The position numbers were made by a program, and so were the translations under genes. From Enterobacter sp. SA187 (GTDB taxonomy: Bacteria > Pseudomonadota > Gammaproteobacteria > Enterobacterales > Enterobacteriaceae), in the NCBI RefSeq assembly GCF_001888805.2, contig NZ_CP019113.1:620001-684000 (forward strand): 64,000 nt of DNA, written 5' to 3'. Numbering within the stretch: position 1 is the stretch's first letter; the number at the start of each line of letters is the position of its first letter. This document shows, in pieces, positions 25,969-36,316 of the stretch. The notes below the pieces were generated by a model that worked only from the letters and a program-made list of their open reading frames with translations, searched no databases and was not told the DNA's origin.

Positions 25969-27417
25969 TTACGCCGTACCGCCTACGGTCAGGTTATCCA
26001 CTTTCAGCGTCGGCTGACCCACACCGACCGGCAGGCTCTGCCCTTCTTTACCGCATACGCCCACGCCGCTGTCGAGTTGCAGATCGTTACCGACCATCGA
26101 CACCTGCTGCATGGCTTCGATACCGGAGCCGATCAGCGTGGCGCCTTTCACCGGCGTCGTCACTTTACCGTTTTCAATCAGATAAGCTTCGGACGTTGAG
26201 AAAACGAATTTACCGGAGGTGATATCCACCTGACCGCCGCCAAAGTTTGGCGCGTAGATGCCGTATTCGACGGATTCAATAATCTCCTGCGGCGTGGATT
26301 GCCCCGCCAGCATGTAGGTATTGGTCATGCGCGGCATCGGTAAATGGGCATAGGATTCGCGGCGGCCGTTACCGGTTGGCGCGACGCCCATCAGACGGGC
26401 GTTCAGCTTGTCCTGCATATAGCCTTTCAGCACGCCTTTCTCGATCAGCACGTTGTACTGGCCTGGCGTACCTTCATCATCAATTGCTACCGAGCCGCGA
26501 CGATCGTGCATCGTGCCGTCATCAACGATGGTACAGAGTTCGGAGGCCACCAGCTGGCCCATCTGTCCGCTGAACACGGAGGTGCCGCGACGGTTGAAGT
26601 CCCCTTCCAGACCGTGACCGACCGCTTCGTGCAGCAGCACGCCCGGCCAGCCCGCGCCCAGCACCACCGGCAGCGTACCGGCAGGGGCCGCCACGGCGGA
26701 GAGATTAACCAGCGCCATACGCACAGCTTCTTTCGCCCACGCATCCGCACGGACTTCACCGCCCGCATCGGCGAGGAACCATTCATAGCCGAAACGACCG
26801 CCGCCGCCGCTTGAGCCACGCTCGCGCTTGCCCTGATCTTCCACCTGCACGCTGACCGACAGACGAACCAGCGGACGGACATCCGCCGCCAGCGTGCCGT
26901 CAGTCGCGGCCACCAGGATCAGTTCATAAACACCGGTGAGGCTGGCATTCACTTCCTGTACGCGCTTATCTGCGGCACGGGCCACCGCATTCACGCGGCG
27001 CAGAATGTCTAGCTTCTCTTCGCGGGTCATGCTTTGCAGCGGATCGACGCTGGTATAGAGCGCGCCATACTCCACCGCGCCCAGGGTTTTCACTTTACCG
27101 TCGCCGCTGTCGCGCACGATAGTGCGTGCCGCCTGCGCGCTCTGTTCCAGCGCCAGCAGGCTGATCTGATCGGCGTAAGCAAAGCCCGTTTTTTCACCGC
27201 TTACCGCCCGCACGCCGACGCCCTGGTCGATGTGATACGAGCCGTCTTTAATGATGTTGTCTTCTAAAACCCAGGACTCGTGATAGCTCGACTGGAAATA
27301 GAGATCGCCGTAATCAAGACGGCGCTCGGCCAGCTGGCCAAGAATGGAAAACAGATCCTGATGATTCAGGCCATTCGCCGTTAGCAATTGTTCACTAACC
27401 AGATTCAAACTCGTCAT
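25969..27417 (-). CDS. tldD: Metalloprotease subunit TldD
   Basis: 482 residues. The TldD zinc motif HEAVGH (HExxxH) is at 263-268. With TldE (PmbA), which is encoded elsewhere, it forms a heterodimeric protease that unfolds and cuts peptides such as the microcin B17 precursor and the CcdA antitoxin. It stands downstream of yhdP on the same strand with an 81-base gap. Confidence 0.97.
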   Translation of the reverse strand: MTSLNLVSEQLLTANGLNHQDLFSILGQLAERRLDYGDLYFQSSYHESWVLEDNIIKDGSYHIDQGVGVRAVSGEKTGFAYADQISLLALEQSAQAARTIVRDSGDGKVKTLGAVEYGALYTSVDPLQSMTREEKLDILRRVNAVARAADKRVQEVNASLTGVYELILVAATDGTLAADVRPLVRLSVSVQVEDQGKRERGSSGGGGRFGYEWFLADAGGEVRADAWAKEAVRMALVNLSAVAAPAGTLPVVLGAGWPGVLLHEAVGHGLEGDFNRRGTSVFSGQMGQLVASELCTIVDDGTMHDRRGSVAIDDEGTPGQYNVLIEKGVLKGYMQDKLNARLMGVAPTGNGRRESYAHLPMPRMTNTYMLAGQSTPQEIIESVEYGIYAPNFGGGQVDITSGKFVFSTSEAYLIENGKVTTPVKGATLIGSGIEAMQQVSMVGNDLQLDSGVGVCGKEGQSLPVGVGQPTLKVDNLTVGGTA

Positions 27418-27498
27418 GTTGCTACTCTTTGGTTGCCGCCAGGTTAGCGGTAGAAATCATATCTATTGAGAGTGAGGCAATTACTCGCCCCCGTCAAA

Positions 27499-30400
27499 TC
27501 ATTGCTTCGCCGGGCTACGCGGCTGGCGCAGCACTTCATTAATTTGTGGTTTATCCATGGTGCCGGTGATCTGGTAGCGCAGGATGGAGACTTTATTCCA
27601 CAAGGGCCCCAGCACTTTACTGGCGGCGAATACCGCTGCGCCGACGATGGGGTTAACCGCAAAAGCGGCCGCCACGCCGACGGTAGCGGAGATTTCCGGC
27701 GCCACCACGGCTTCCACGTCGAGTTTACGGCGAACCAGGTCTACCGATCCTTTCATGGCGATATCCGCTTCCAGGCCATCCACCAGGGTGTCATCGGTAT
27801 GCAGCACGCCATCTTTGATCCAGGCGGTGCTGCGGATGGAGTCAAAGTAGAATCCTTCGCTGAAGGTGTCGCTGAAATCAAACCGCAGCTTGCGCAGCAG
27901 CGCGTCGAAACTTACCAGGCGCAGCAGCTGCCCGGCGCGTCCGGTGCTGACATCCGCGATCTCGCCGTTACCCAGCCGGGTGCGCAGAATACCATTGAGG
28001 GAGGCCTCTTCCGGCTGCCAGGGCGTATTACGCCAGTGCAAATCGTAATCGACGTCAAAAGGCGCTTCCCGCAGTGGCGTGGTAACACCAAAGAAATTGG
28101 TCGCCGCGTCGATCTTATCCCCCTTCAGTCTGCCCTTAATCGACGTGCGTTCGGCACCGGCGCGGTTGACCCATTCGCCGTTCGCCGTCAGACGGGCAAA
28201 GCCGCTGTCCAGCAGACCATTCTTCAGGGTTAAGGTGTCGCCATTGATCGTGAAATCGCCGTCGAGCCGCCCGTATTTTTGTCCCCAGAACCAGCACTCC
28301 GCGCAGCGTAATTGCAGATCAGGCCAGCCGCTGAAATCGATCTGCCGTTTGGTAAGCAGCGTCGTCGGCGACAGCGGATCGCGCTCGGCCGCCGCCGGGT
28401 TGTAATAGAGATAGCGGATCGCCGCCTGCCAGGGAGCGTTATCCAGCATCGTGACAGTAGCATTGATTTCACGTCCCTGGGCTTCGACTTTAGCACCGCC
28501 CGCTACCGGCTGCTTCACGATGCTCAGGTTGTTCCATTGCTGCCCGCCGAGCGTCAGCGCCGGGGTACGCAGGGTAATGCTTTCCGGGAAGGCCGTCGCG
28601 CTACTGACGTTATTCGCCACGCCCTGCTGGAGCAACGCCATCCACTGCGCGCCATCCAGCGGCGGCAGATTCAGCTCCACGCCTGCGGTTTCCGGCAGCG
28701 GCGGCAGCGTCCGGCTTTCCGACGTCCAGATAGCGCGGTCCAGGGTCAGCTTTTTACCCAGCAGCCAGCGGCTGTTGAAATGGCTGTCGCTGCCCGCTTT
28801 GCCCGTCAGATCGAAACGCCGCAGGTCGCCTTCCACTTTCACCGTTAACGGCAACGGCTGACCGGCGGCTTTTTCCAGCGGCGAAGGCAGACGGCTGGCG
28901 ATATTTTTTAAGTCGCCTTTGATATCCACGTTGTAGCGCGCACCGGCATGATAAGGCAGCTCGATGCCCACTTTGCCATTCCAGGCGGCGCTACCGCTGA
29001 CGGCATCGCGCAGCTGTTTCGGCAGCGCCTCTATGCCCGCAGGCTGCCAGTTACCGTTCAGATCTACCGCCACCTGATAGGCCTTTTCGCCCTCGGTGGT
29101 GGAGAAATTCACGTTAAGCGGCTGATTAAACCAGCGGGCGGTCAGCGGCTCGCTTTTCAGATTGCCGTTCTCAAAGCTGAACTGGCCGCTTAAATTATGC
29201 AGCGTGCTGTTCAGCGGCTTAATAAACAGGCTGTTATTATTCAGGCGCACGTCGCCTTTGGCGGTCGTCATTTCGCCATCCAGCGGAATATCGAGGTGTA
29301 AGCGAGCGCTTACATCGCCATCAAGCTGAAGCTCTTCCAGCGTGGCGCCCAGCGAATCTTTCAGCGGCGTGTCGTTGAAATAGGGCCCCACTGCTTTGCC
29401 TGGCCCGCTGATATCAGCATCGATCAGCAGTTTTTCTTTCAGGTAATCCGGGATCACCGCCGTCAGATTATGACCTTTCACACCGCCAAGGTTGACCTCA
29501 TCGGTCCTCATCCACAGGCCGTCATTAAGGAAGTCCAGTTCCATATCGAGATTTTTAAGCGCCGGCCAGCCAGGCTGGAACGCGAAGGTGGCGTTACGCA
29601 GCGGCACCAGCACTTCGAACTGGCCTTCGTTATGTTTATAGGGGAACAGATGCGGATTACCGCCGTACACCAGGGTGGCGTTATCCACCTGGCCGCCCTG
29701 GATTGCGCCGCTCAGGTAATCCACCAGCGCTTTACCCATCAGGTTTTCCGGGAAGTACCGCCAGGCCTGTCCGGCATCATCGGTGCTGATCCCGGCGAGA
29801 ATGCCAAGCCAGGGTTCATCTCCGGCAGGTTGCAGATAACGAAAATCGCCGCGCGCATGAACGCCCGTGCCTTTGACATCAATCTGCCGACCATCGAGCT
29901 GGAAACCTTTGTCATTTTTCAGCCAGTTAAGTGTGGCGACGCCCTTTTCGATTTCCAGCGGCGCGCGGAATACCGTTTTGTAGGGCATTTTCGCATCGGT
30001 GACGCTGCCGGTCAGCCTGCCGTCGTCCACGCTGCCGGAGAGCGTACCGGTAAAGTGCTCGACGCCCGGCAGCATTTTCCATTGCTGCCAGGCAAGATTG
30101 TTCCAGTTCGCCTGAAAGCGGGTTTTTTCAGTCGCCTGAAGGGGAATATCCAGCGCCAGCTTTTCGATTTGCCCGGTCGGCTGCATGGCGCGCCAGATTT
30201 CGCCCAGCGCAGGCGAGAGTTTTTCGGCAATGGGCAGCAGGCCGTCCAGCCCGTTCAGTTCCAGATGGCTGGCGCGCACGCGCAGTTCGTCGCTGCGTAC
30301 GCCCTTCGCCCCGCCCACTTCCTGCGCCGGAACCCAGGCCAGCGACAGCGCGCCTTTCGGCCACGGCTTGTCATCCATGGTGATACGGGTTTCGGGAATA

Positions 30401-31293
30401 TCGAACTGCCAGCCCTGCTGCTGGCGGGTGACGTGCGCCGTCAGATTATCAACTGACAAACGGTGCGGCTGGCTATCGCCTTTCCAGCTGGCGCCGCCTT
30501 TTTTCAGCCAGACATCGCCCCCCGACACTTCGCCTTTGCTCAGCGTCAGCCAGCCCTCAAGGCTAAAGCGCGCGGTTTGCAGGGCGACGTTATCCTGCAT
30601 CCATTTGCCAAGCCAGGGTTTGACGTCAATATCATCGGCCTGTAGCCATACGCGGCCATGGTTGAGCAGCCCTTCGTCGTCACGCAGATCCATACGCACT
30701 TTCATCACGCCGTGTTGTCCGGTAAGGCTGGAGAGGCTGACTTCGCCTTCGGCACGGTGACGGGCTTTGCCGTTAAGCCACGTCAGCTGTGGCACCGCCA
30801 GCTCGGCCCGCTGTCCGGATGGCGTCAGGAAACTGATATGGCTGTCGCGCAGATCGAAATGGTCGAACTGGCGGAGGAACAGATCGCTCAGACGGCTGGT
30901 TTCCATGCCCTCGCTGTCATTGCTCTGTTGCAGGGGCGTATTGGTATGAACCTGAAGCTGATAAAAGGTGAGATCGCGGAACTGCCAGCGCAGGTGCAGC
31001 AGGCTTTGCCAGACGTCGAGCGCCAGGGTGACGCGCTCAATGGACACCTCGCCGCCGTCTTTAAAACCGGCGTGGATGCCGCGTACGTCCAGCGTCGGGC
31101 CGAAGTTTTGCCAGCTGGCGGTAACCTGTTTTGCGTCTACCGGCACGCCGGAGGAGGATTCGATTTTCGCGAGGATGGCCGGACGCCAGCTGTCCAGATG
31201 CGGCAGCATCAGGCGCAGGCCGCTCACCAGCAGCGCAATGATGACAACCAATGTCGCCACAGTCAGCAGCAATATCCCCGGCAGTCGCCTCAC
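27499..31293 (-). CDS. yhdP: AsmA-like lipid transport protein YhdP
   Basis: 1264 residues. One N-terminal membrane helix (LPGILLLTVATLVVIIALLVSGL) anchors a very long periplasmic beta-rich domain (DUF3971), ending in the AsmA-like segment with IAMKGSVDLVRRKLDVEAVVAPEISATVGVAA. In E. coli YhdP, with TamB and YdbH, carries phospholipids from the inner to the outer membrane. Close to the E. coli length (1266). It lies 58 bases downstream of rng. Confidence 0.97.
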   Translation of the reverse strand: MRRLPGILLLTVATLVVIIALLVSGLRLMLPHLDSWRPAILAKIESSSGVPVDAKQVTASWQNFGPTLDVRGIHAGFKDGGEVSIERVTLALDVWQSLLHLRWQFRDLTFYQLQVHTNTPLQQSNDSEGMETSRLSDLFLRQFDHFDLRDSHISFLTPSGQRAELAVPQLTWLNGKARHRAEGEVSLSSLTGQHGVMKVRMDLRDDEGLLNHGRVWLQADDIDVKPWLGKWMQDNVALQTARFSLEGWLTLSKGEVSGGDVWLKKGGASWKGDSQPHRLSVDNLTAHVTRQQQGWQFDIPETRITMDDKPWPKGALSLAWVPAQEVGGAKGVRSDELRVRASHLELNGLDGLLPIAEKLSPALGEIWRAMQPTGQIEKLALDIPLQATEKTRFQANWNNLAWQQWKMLPGVEHFTGTLSGSVDDGRLTGSVTDAKMPYKTVFRAPLEIEKGVATLNWLKNDKGFQLDGRQIDVKGTGVHARGDFRYLQPAGDEPWLGILAGISTDDAGQAWRYFPENLMGKALVDYLSGAIQGGQVDNATLVYGGNPHLFPYKHNEGQFEVLVPLRNATFAFQPGWPALKNLDMELDFLNDGLWMRTDEVNLGGVKGHNLTAVIPDYLKEKLLIDADISGPGKAVGPYFNDTPLKDSLGATLEELQLDGDVSARLHLDIPLDGEMTTAKGDVRLNNNSLFIKPLNSTLHNLSGQFSFENGNLKSEPLTARWFNQPLNVNFSTTEGEKAYQVAVDLNGNWQPAGIEALPKQLRDAVSGSAAWNGKVGIELPYHAGARYNVDIKGDLKNIASRLPSPLEKAAGQPLPLTVKVEGDLRRFDLTGKAGSDSHFNSRWLLGKKLTLDRAIWTSESRTLPPLPETAGVELNLPPLDGAQWMALLQQGVANNVSSATAFPESITLRTPALTLGGQQWNNLSIVKQPVAGGAKVEAQGREINATVTMLDNAPWQAAIRYLYYNPAAAERDPLSPTTLLTKRQIDFSGWPDLQLRCAECWFWGQKYGRLDGDFTINGDTLTLKNGLLDSGFARLTANGEWVNRAGAERTSIKGRLKGDKIDAATNFFGVTTPLREAPFDVDYDLHWRNTPWQPEEASLNGILRTRLGNGEIADVSTGRAGQLLRLVSFDALLRKLRFDFSDTFSEGFYFDSIRSTAWIKDGVLHTDDTLVDGLEADIAMKGSVDLVRRKLDVEAVVAPEISATVGVAAAFAVNPIVGAAVFAASKVLGPLWNKVSILRYQITGTMDKPQINEVLRQPRSPAKQ

Positions 31294-31351
31294 GCATCTC
31301 TCCTTGTCAGCCCGCGCAACAGGCCTTGATCGTGTCGCAGCATGCTACGAA

Positions 31352-32821
31352 TTACATCATCACTACGTCGAACTGCTCTTGATTGTAGAGCGGTTCAATC
31401 TGCACTTTGACCTGTTTGCCGACAAAAATTTCGACTTCCGCCAGTGCGTGGGACTCTTCGCTTTTCAGCGCCTCGGCCACCGCCGGAGAAGCATAGACCA
31501 GGAAACGATCGGAATCGTAGGCATGATGCACACGGACAATTTCGCGCATGATTTCATAGCAGACGGTTTCGACGGTTTTCACCGTCCCGCGACCATGGCA
31601 GGTCGGGCATTCGTTGCACAGCACATGCTCGACGCTTTCGCGGGTGCGTTTGCGGGTCATCTCGACCAGGCCGAGCTGTGAGAAACCGTTGATGCTGGTT
31701 TTTACGCGATCCTTGCTGAGCGCCTGCTCCAGCGAATGCAGCACGCGACGGCGGTGATCTTCATTATTCATGTCGATGAAATCGATAATAATAATGCCGC
31801 CGAGGTTGCGCAGCCGCAGCTGACGGGCGATAGCCTGGGTGGCTTCGGTGTTGGTGTTAAAAATGGTGTCGTCAAGATTACGGTGGCCGACAAAGGCCCC
31901 GGTATTGATATCGACGGTGGTCATCGCTTCCGTTTGATCGATGATCAGATAGCCGCCGGACTTCAGTTCAACCTTGCGCTCCAGCGCGCGCTGAATTTCG
32001 TTTTCGACGTCAAAGAGATCGAAAATCGGCTGGCGTCCGCTGTAATGCTCAAGCTTGCTGGTCATCTCCGGAATATATTCGGCGGTGAATTCCAGCAACG
32101 CTTCGAAGGTCAGGCGGGAGTCGACGCGGATACGATCGAGGTGCGCGTCGGCGAAATCGCGCAGCACGCGCTGGGCCAGCGCCAGTTCGCCATACATCTG
32201 GTAACGCGTCTGCGGGCGCTTTTTGCGCTCCATGACTTTCGTCCATACGCGTTTAAGGTAGGCGGCATCGGAGGCCAGGTCTTCTTCGCATACGCCTTCT
32301 GCGGCGGTACGGATGATAAAACCGCCCTGCTCATCGCAATATTCCGCCACTACGCGCTTTAAACGCTCGCGCTCGGTTTCGCTTTCAATACGCTGGGATA
32401 CCCCAACGTGGGACGCGCCCGGCATAAACACCAGGTAACGGGATGGCAGGGTGATGTCGGTTGTCAGACGCGCGCCTTTGGTGCCGAGGGGATCTTTCAC
32501 CACCTGCACCATCAGATCCTGCCCCTGACGCACCAGCTCTGAAATGTCGCGCACGGTGAAGTTTTTCTGCTCTTCCCCGGCCACGCATTCGGTATGCGGC
32601 ATGATATCGGAGGCGTGTAGAAACGCCGCCTTATCGAGACCAATATCTACAAAAGCCGCCTGCATACCGGGCAGCACACGGCTCACACGACCTTTGTAGA
32701 TATTGCCGACTATTCCGCGCCGCGCTTCACGCTCAATGTGGATTTCCTGCAAAATGCCGCCATCAATGTACGCCACGCGTGTTTCTGAAGGCGTTACGTT
32801 TACCAACAATTCAGCCGTCAT
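31352..32821 (-). CDS. rng: Ribonuclease G
   Basis: 489 residues, identical in length to E. coli RNase G. An S1-like RNA-binding region (GRVSRVLPGMQAAFVDIGLDKAAFLH) is followed by the RNase H-like catalytic core, with metal-binding Asp in TTVDINTG and IIIDFIDM. The zinc-link CPTCHGRG joins dimers. It matures the 5' end of 16S rRNA and cuts some mRNAs. It overlaps the end of yhdE by 11 bases. Confidence 0.97.
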   Translation of the reverse strand: MTAELLVNVTPSETRVAYIDGGILQEIHIEREARRGIVGNIYKGRVSRVLPGMQAAFVDIGLDKAAFLHASDIMPHTECVAGEEQKNFTVRDISELVRQGQDLMVQVVKDPLGTKGARLTTDITLPSRYLVFMPGASHVGVSQRIESETERERLKRVVAEYCDEQGGFIIRTAAEGVCEEDLASDAAYLKRVWTKVMERKKRPQTRYQMYGELALAQRVLRDFADAHLDRIRVDSRLTFEALLEFTAEYIPEMTSKLEHYSGRQPIFDLFDVENEIQRALERKVELKSGGYLIIDQTEAMTTVDINTGAFVGHRNLDDTIFNTNTEATQAIARQLRLRNLGGIIIIDFIDMNNEDHRRRVLHSLEQALSKDRVKTSINGFSQLGLVEMTRKRTRESVEHVLCNECPTCHGRGTVKTVETVCYEIMREIVRVHHAYDSDRFLVYASPAVAEALKSEESHALAEVEIFVGKQVKVQIEPLYNQEQFDVVMM

Positions 32822-33404
32822 CTTTATTCCTTCCCTCGCGCAGTGCGTTAAAATTGCTCAGCAACTCATAGGTTTCTACCAGCGGTAAGCCGACCACAGC
32901 GTGGTAACTGCCGTTAATCCGTCGCACAAAGCAGCCGCCCAGTCCCTGGATCCCGTAGCCGCCCGCTTTATCCATCGGTTCGCCGCTGGCGATGTACGCC
33001 ATGATCTCATCATCAGAGAGTACTCTGAATGTCACATCTGTGACTACCAGACAGTCAAGAATGTGCTGACGATCGGCCAGCGCTACGGCAGTCATCACCT
33101 GGTGCGTTTGCCCTGAAAGCTGATGCAACATCTTAGCAGCATGAGAGGTATCCTGCGGTTTTTCCAGCACTTCGCCATTTAAAATGACAATGGTGTCAGC
33201 GCCGAGCACTGGCAAATCCCGCGCTGCCTGCGCCACGCCAGCCTGGGCTTTTTCCCGTGCCAGACGCGTCACATATTGCTGCGCGCTTTCCTGCGCCTGA
33301 CGGCACTCTTCGGTGCCGGGCAGAATACGTTCAAATGAGACGCCCAGTTGCGTGAGCAATTCCTGACGGCGGGGAGAGCCGGAAGCAAGATAGAGATCTG
33401 TCAT
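32811..33404 (-). CDS. yhdE: Maf-type nucleotide pyrophosphatase YhdE
   Basis: 197 residues, Maf family: the N-terminal loop ASGSPRRQELL and the VLGADTIV motif are present. The E. coli protein hydrolyses dTTP, UTP and modified pyrimidine triphosphates, keeping them out of nucleic acids. Between mreD (9-base gap) and rng (overlap), so part of the mreBCD-yhdE-rng transcript. Confidence 0.95.
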   Translation of the reverse strand: MTDLYLASGSPRRQELLTQLGVSFERILPGTEECRQAQESAQQYVTRLAREKAQAGVAQAARDLPVLGADTIVILNGEVLEKPQDTSHAAKMLHQLSGQTHQVMTAVALADRQHILDCLVVTDVTFRVLSDDEIMAYIASGEPMDKAGGYGIQGLGGCFVRRINGSYHAVVGLPLVETYELLSNFNALREGRNKDDG

Positions 33405-33413
33405 AACACCCTT

Positions 33414-33902
33414 TTATTGCACCGCAAACTGCTGGCGTATTTTGCGCATCAGCAGGAAAAGCCATGGCCAGAGAACACCGTTAACCGCGCTGCTCCAGAA
33501 CACTTCCGGCCTGAAGGAGACGTTGATCACCAGGAATTCCGCCCAGAACACAATAACCTCGGTGGCAAGCGAAAGCAGCATCACCACCAGCGCCTGCTGC
33601 CAGAGCGCGAGGTTACGGAAAAGCTGGAATTTGAGCGCCACGAGGTAAGCGATAATGCTCAGTGACAGGGCCCGCACGCCAAGCGTCGAACCGCTGATGA
33701 GATCCAGTATGGCACCCACGGCTAAACCTGTACCGACATTCACACGGTGCGGTAAAGCGAGGATCCAGTAGAGCAGGATTAGCAGTACCCAGTTAGGCCG
33801 GTAGACAATGATGTCATCCGGCCAGGGCATAATCTGCAATAAAAGCGCAATGAGAAACGAGAGCCAGATCACCCAGCGTCCCTGGCTACGATAACTGCCC
33901 AC
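33414..33902 (-). CDS. mreD: Rod-shape protein MreD
   Basis: 162 residues with about five to six membrane segments; matches E. coli MreD throughout (SYRSQGRWVIWLSFLIALLLQIMPWP). Part of the elongasome with MreB, MreC, RodA and PBP2. The start is GTG, and it shares its first G with the TAG stop of mreC, so translation is coupled. Confidence 0.96.
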   Translation of the reverse strand: MGSYRSQGRWVIWLSFLIALLLQIMPWPDDIIVYRPNWVLLILLYWILALPHRVNVGTGLAVGAILDLISGSTLGVRALSLSIIAYLVALKFQLFRNLALWQQALVVMLLSLATEVIVFWAEFLVINVSFRPEVFWSSAVNGVLWPWLFLLMRKIRQQFAVQ

Positions 33903-34897
33903 TATTGTCCTCCCGGCGCTGTACCGGCAGACTGCGGCAACCCGGTTGCCGGTGCAGGCACGGGCGCAGGCGGCCCCATCGAATCAGGGGCAGGCAATAC
34001 CTGGGGCATCATCTGCATCAGACGTTCGTTCGCGACGCGGTGCACGTCTTCCGGCGTCATCGGGTTTGCCCCGTTACGATCCGCGCCCCACAGCAGCAGC
34101 AAATAGCGTAAACGCTGTAAACCCGCCGTCGGACGCGCCTGGATCACGGTGTAAGCACGTTGCGTATCCAGCTTAACGGAGGAGACGACGCCCACCGGAT
34201 AACCTTCCGGGAAACGTCCGCCCAGACCGGATGTCACCAGCACGTCGCCGACACGAATGTCAGTGTTGGCGGGCAGGTGTTCCAGTTGCAGGTCGTCGGT
34301 ACAACCGTTACCAGCCGCGATGACGCGAATATCGTTACGTAAGACCTGGATAGGCAGCGCATGGGTGGCATCGCAGATCAACAGCACGCGGCTGGTAAGT
34401 TTTGCCACCGCCACCACCTGGCCGACCACGCCTTTATCGCTGATCACCGGCTGGCCTTCGTAGACGCCGTTCACGCTGCCTTTATCGATAACCACCTGAT
34501 CGCTGTAAGGGTCGTTCACCGTCGAGATGACCTGAGTCACCATTTTTTGTTCATCCTGGCGCAGGGGTGAGCCCAGCAGCTCGCGCAGACGCGCGTTCTC
34601 CTGTTTGTACTGCCCCAGCATCAGCAGTTCGCTGTTTTTCAGCAGCAGTTCCTGGCGCAGCGCCCGGTTTTCAAGTTCGAGCTGGTCACGTGATGCCAGC
34701 GTTTGCGATACGCTGTCGAGCAGGGCACGGGGACCGTTAGAGACAAAGTAGAAAGGACTGACGGCGGTATCCATGTACGTTCGGATCTGACTGAACGCAC
34801 CCAGGCGGCTGTCGGCGATAATGACACCAAGCGCAACCAGCACCGCCAGAATAAGGCGAATCTGTAGCGACGGGCCACGGCTAAAAATTGGCTTCAT
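33902..34897 (-). CDS. mreC: Rod-shape protein MreC
   Basis: 331 residues. A short cytoplasmic N-terminus and one membrane helix (IRLILAVLVALGVIIADS) are followed by a coiled coil (residues about 70-110) and two beta domains in the periplasm. MreC activates PBP2-RodA in lateral wall growth. The body follows E. coli closely, but the Pro/Ala/Gln-rich tail is about 36 residues shorter than in E. coli (367). Confidence 0.97.
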   Translation of the reverse strand: MKPIFSRGPSLQIRLILAVLVALGVIIADSRLGAFSQIRTYMDTAVSPFYFVSNGPRALLDSVSQTLASRDQLELENRALRQELLLKNSELLMLGQYKQENARLRELLGSPLRQDEQKMVTQVISTVNDPYSDQVVIDKGSVNGVYEGQPVISDKGVVGQVVAVAKLTSRVLLICDATHALPIQVLRNDIRVIAAGNGCTDDLQLEHLPANTDIRVGDVLVTSGLGGRFPEGYPVGVVSSVKLDTQRAYTVIQARPTAGLQRLRYLLLLWGADRNGANPMTPEDVHRVANERLMQMMPQVLPAPDSMGPPAPVPAPATGLPQSAGTAPGGQ

Positions 34898-34965
34898 AGG
34901 CTATGCGTATTCTCAGGCCGGCCAGAACCGAAGCGGCAATAGCGCCGCCCCGGATCTGACACCGA

Positions 34966-36009
34966 CTATTCTTCGCTGAACAAATCGCCGCCGTGCATGT
35001 CGATCATTTCCAGCGCCTTGCCGCCGCCACGCGCGACGCAGGTCAGTGGATCTTCTGCAACTACGACAGGAATACCTGTCTCTTCCATTAACAGGCGGTC
35101 AAGGTTACGCAGCAACGCGCCACCACCGGTCAATACCATACCGCGCTCGGAGATGTCAGAAGCCAGTTCCGGCGGACACTGTTCCAGCGCAACCATGACC
35201 GCGCTGACGATACCCGTCAGCGGTTCCTGCAGCGCTTCGAGGATTTCGTTAGAGTTCAGGGTAAAGCCGCGCGGCACGCCTTCCGCCAGGTTACGACCGC
35301 GCACTTCGATTTCGCGCACTTCGTCACCCGGGTAAGCAGAACCGATTTCATGTTTGATACGCTCGGCCGTTGCTTCACCAATCAGCGAGCCGTAGTTACG
35401 ACGCACATAATTAATGATGGCTTCATCGAAGCGGTCGCCGCCGATACGCACAGAAGAGGAGTAGACCACGCCGTTCAGGGAGATAACGGCCACCTCTGTG
35501 GTACCGCCACCAATATCCACCACCATGGAACCCGTCGCTTCTGAAACCGGCAGGCCTGCACCAATTGCGGCAGCCATCGGCTCTTCAATCAGAAAGACTT
35601 CACGGGCGCCTGCGCCTTGCGCGGATTCGCGGATAGCACGACGCTCAACCTGGGTTGCGCCAACCGGCACACACACCAGCACGCGCGGGCTTGGACGCAT
35701 AAAGCTGTTGCTGTGCACCTGTTTGATAAAGTGCTGCAGCATTTTTTCCGTCACGAAGAAGTCAGCGATAACGCCGTCTTTCATCGGGCGAATAGCCGCA
35801 ATGTTTCCTGGCGTACGGCCAAGCATCTGTTTAGCTTCATGACCTACCGCAGCGACGCTTTTCGGGGAACCAGCACGATCCTGACGAATAGCCACAACAG
35901 AAGGCTCATTCAATACGATGCCTTGTCCTTTTACATAAATAAGGGTATTCGCGGTACCCAGGTCAATGGACAAGTCATTGGAAAACATGCCACGAAATTT
36001 TTTCAACAT
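34966..36009 (-). CDS. mreB: Actin-like rod-shape protein MreB
   Basis: 347 residues, essentially identical to E. coli MreB. Actin-fold phosphate loops are seen in DLGTANTLIYVKGQG and VDIGGGTTEVAVISL. It forms membrane-bound filaments that orient lateral cell wall synthesis. First gene of mreBCD; a 307-base upstream gap separates it from csrD. Confidence 0.98.
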   Translation of the reverse strand: MLKKFRGMFSNDLSIDLGTANTLIYVKGQGIVLNEPSVVAIRQDRAGSPKSVAAVGHEAKQMLGRTPGNIAAIRPMKDGVIADFFVTEKMLQHFIKQVHSNSFMRPSPRVLVCVPVGATQVERRAIRESAQGAGAREVFLIEEPMAAAIGAGLPVSEATGSMVVDIGGGTTEVAVISLNGVVYSSSVRIGGDRFDEAIINYVRRNYGSLIGEATAERIKHEIGSAYPGDEVREIEVRGRNLAEGVPRGFTLNSNEILEALQEPLTGIVSAVMVALEQCPPELASDISERGMVLTGGGALLRNLDRLLMEETGIPVVVAEDPLTCVARGGGKALEMIDMHGGDLFSEE

Positions 36010-36316
36010 ACTGAGGGATAATCCTGAAAGCTGGGGCGGAAGAATAAAATCCGCTTACTTTACCAACCACACGCAGCAGCGACAAGGCGCAAAAATCGAC
36101 GGCTACGGTGAAAATTAGTGCAGTTTGTGTCCTTGAGTTACAAATCGACCTGACTCCTTCAGGACAGATAGAGACCGCAGCGTTCCTCGCTATCACTTTG
36201 CAACCAGTCTAAGGTCATTCACTGGCTTTTTTACTGCACGAACTGGCGGGCAGACATGCACACCCCCACAAGATACAGCGCGCGTTATTCTACGTGAAAT
36301 AACGTTAAACGGCAGG
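36010..36316. other. Gap between mreB and csrD
   Basis: 307 bases. It must carry the mreB promoters, but I could not fix a -35/-10 pair. No ORF and no clear csrD terminator was seen. Confidence 0.5.

Noticed and set aside
29470..30456. 328-codon open frame antisense to yhdP
   Set aside because: No recognisable domain, and yhdP is conserved across its full length on the other strand.
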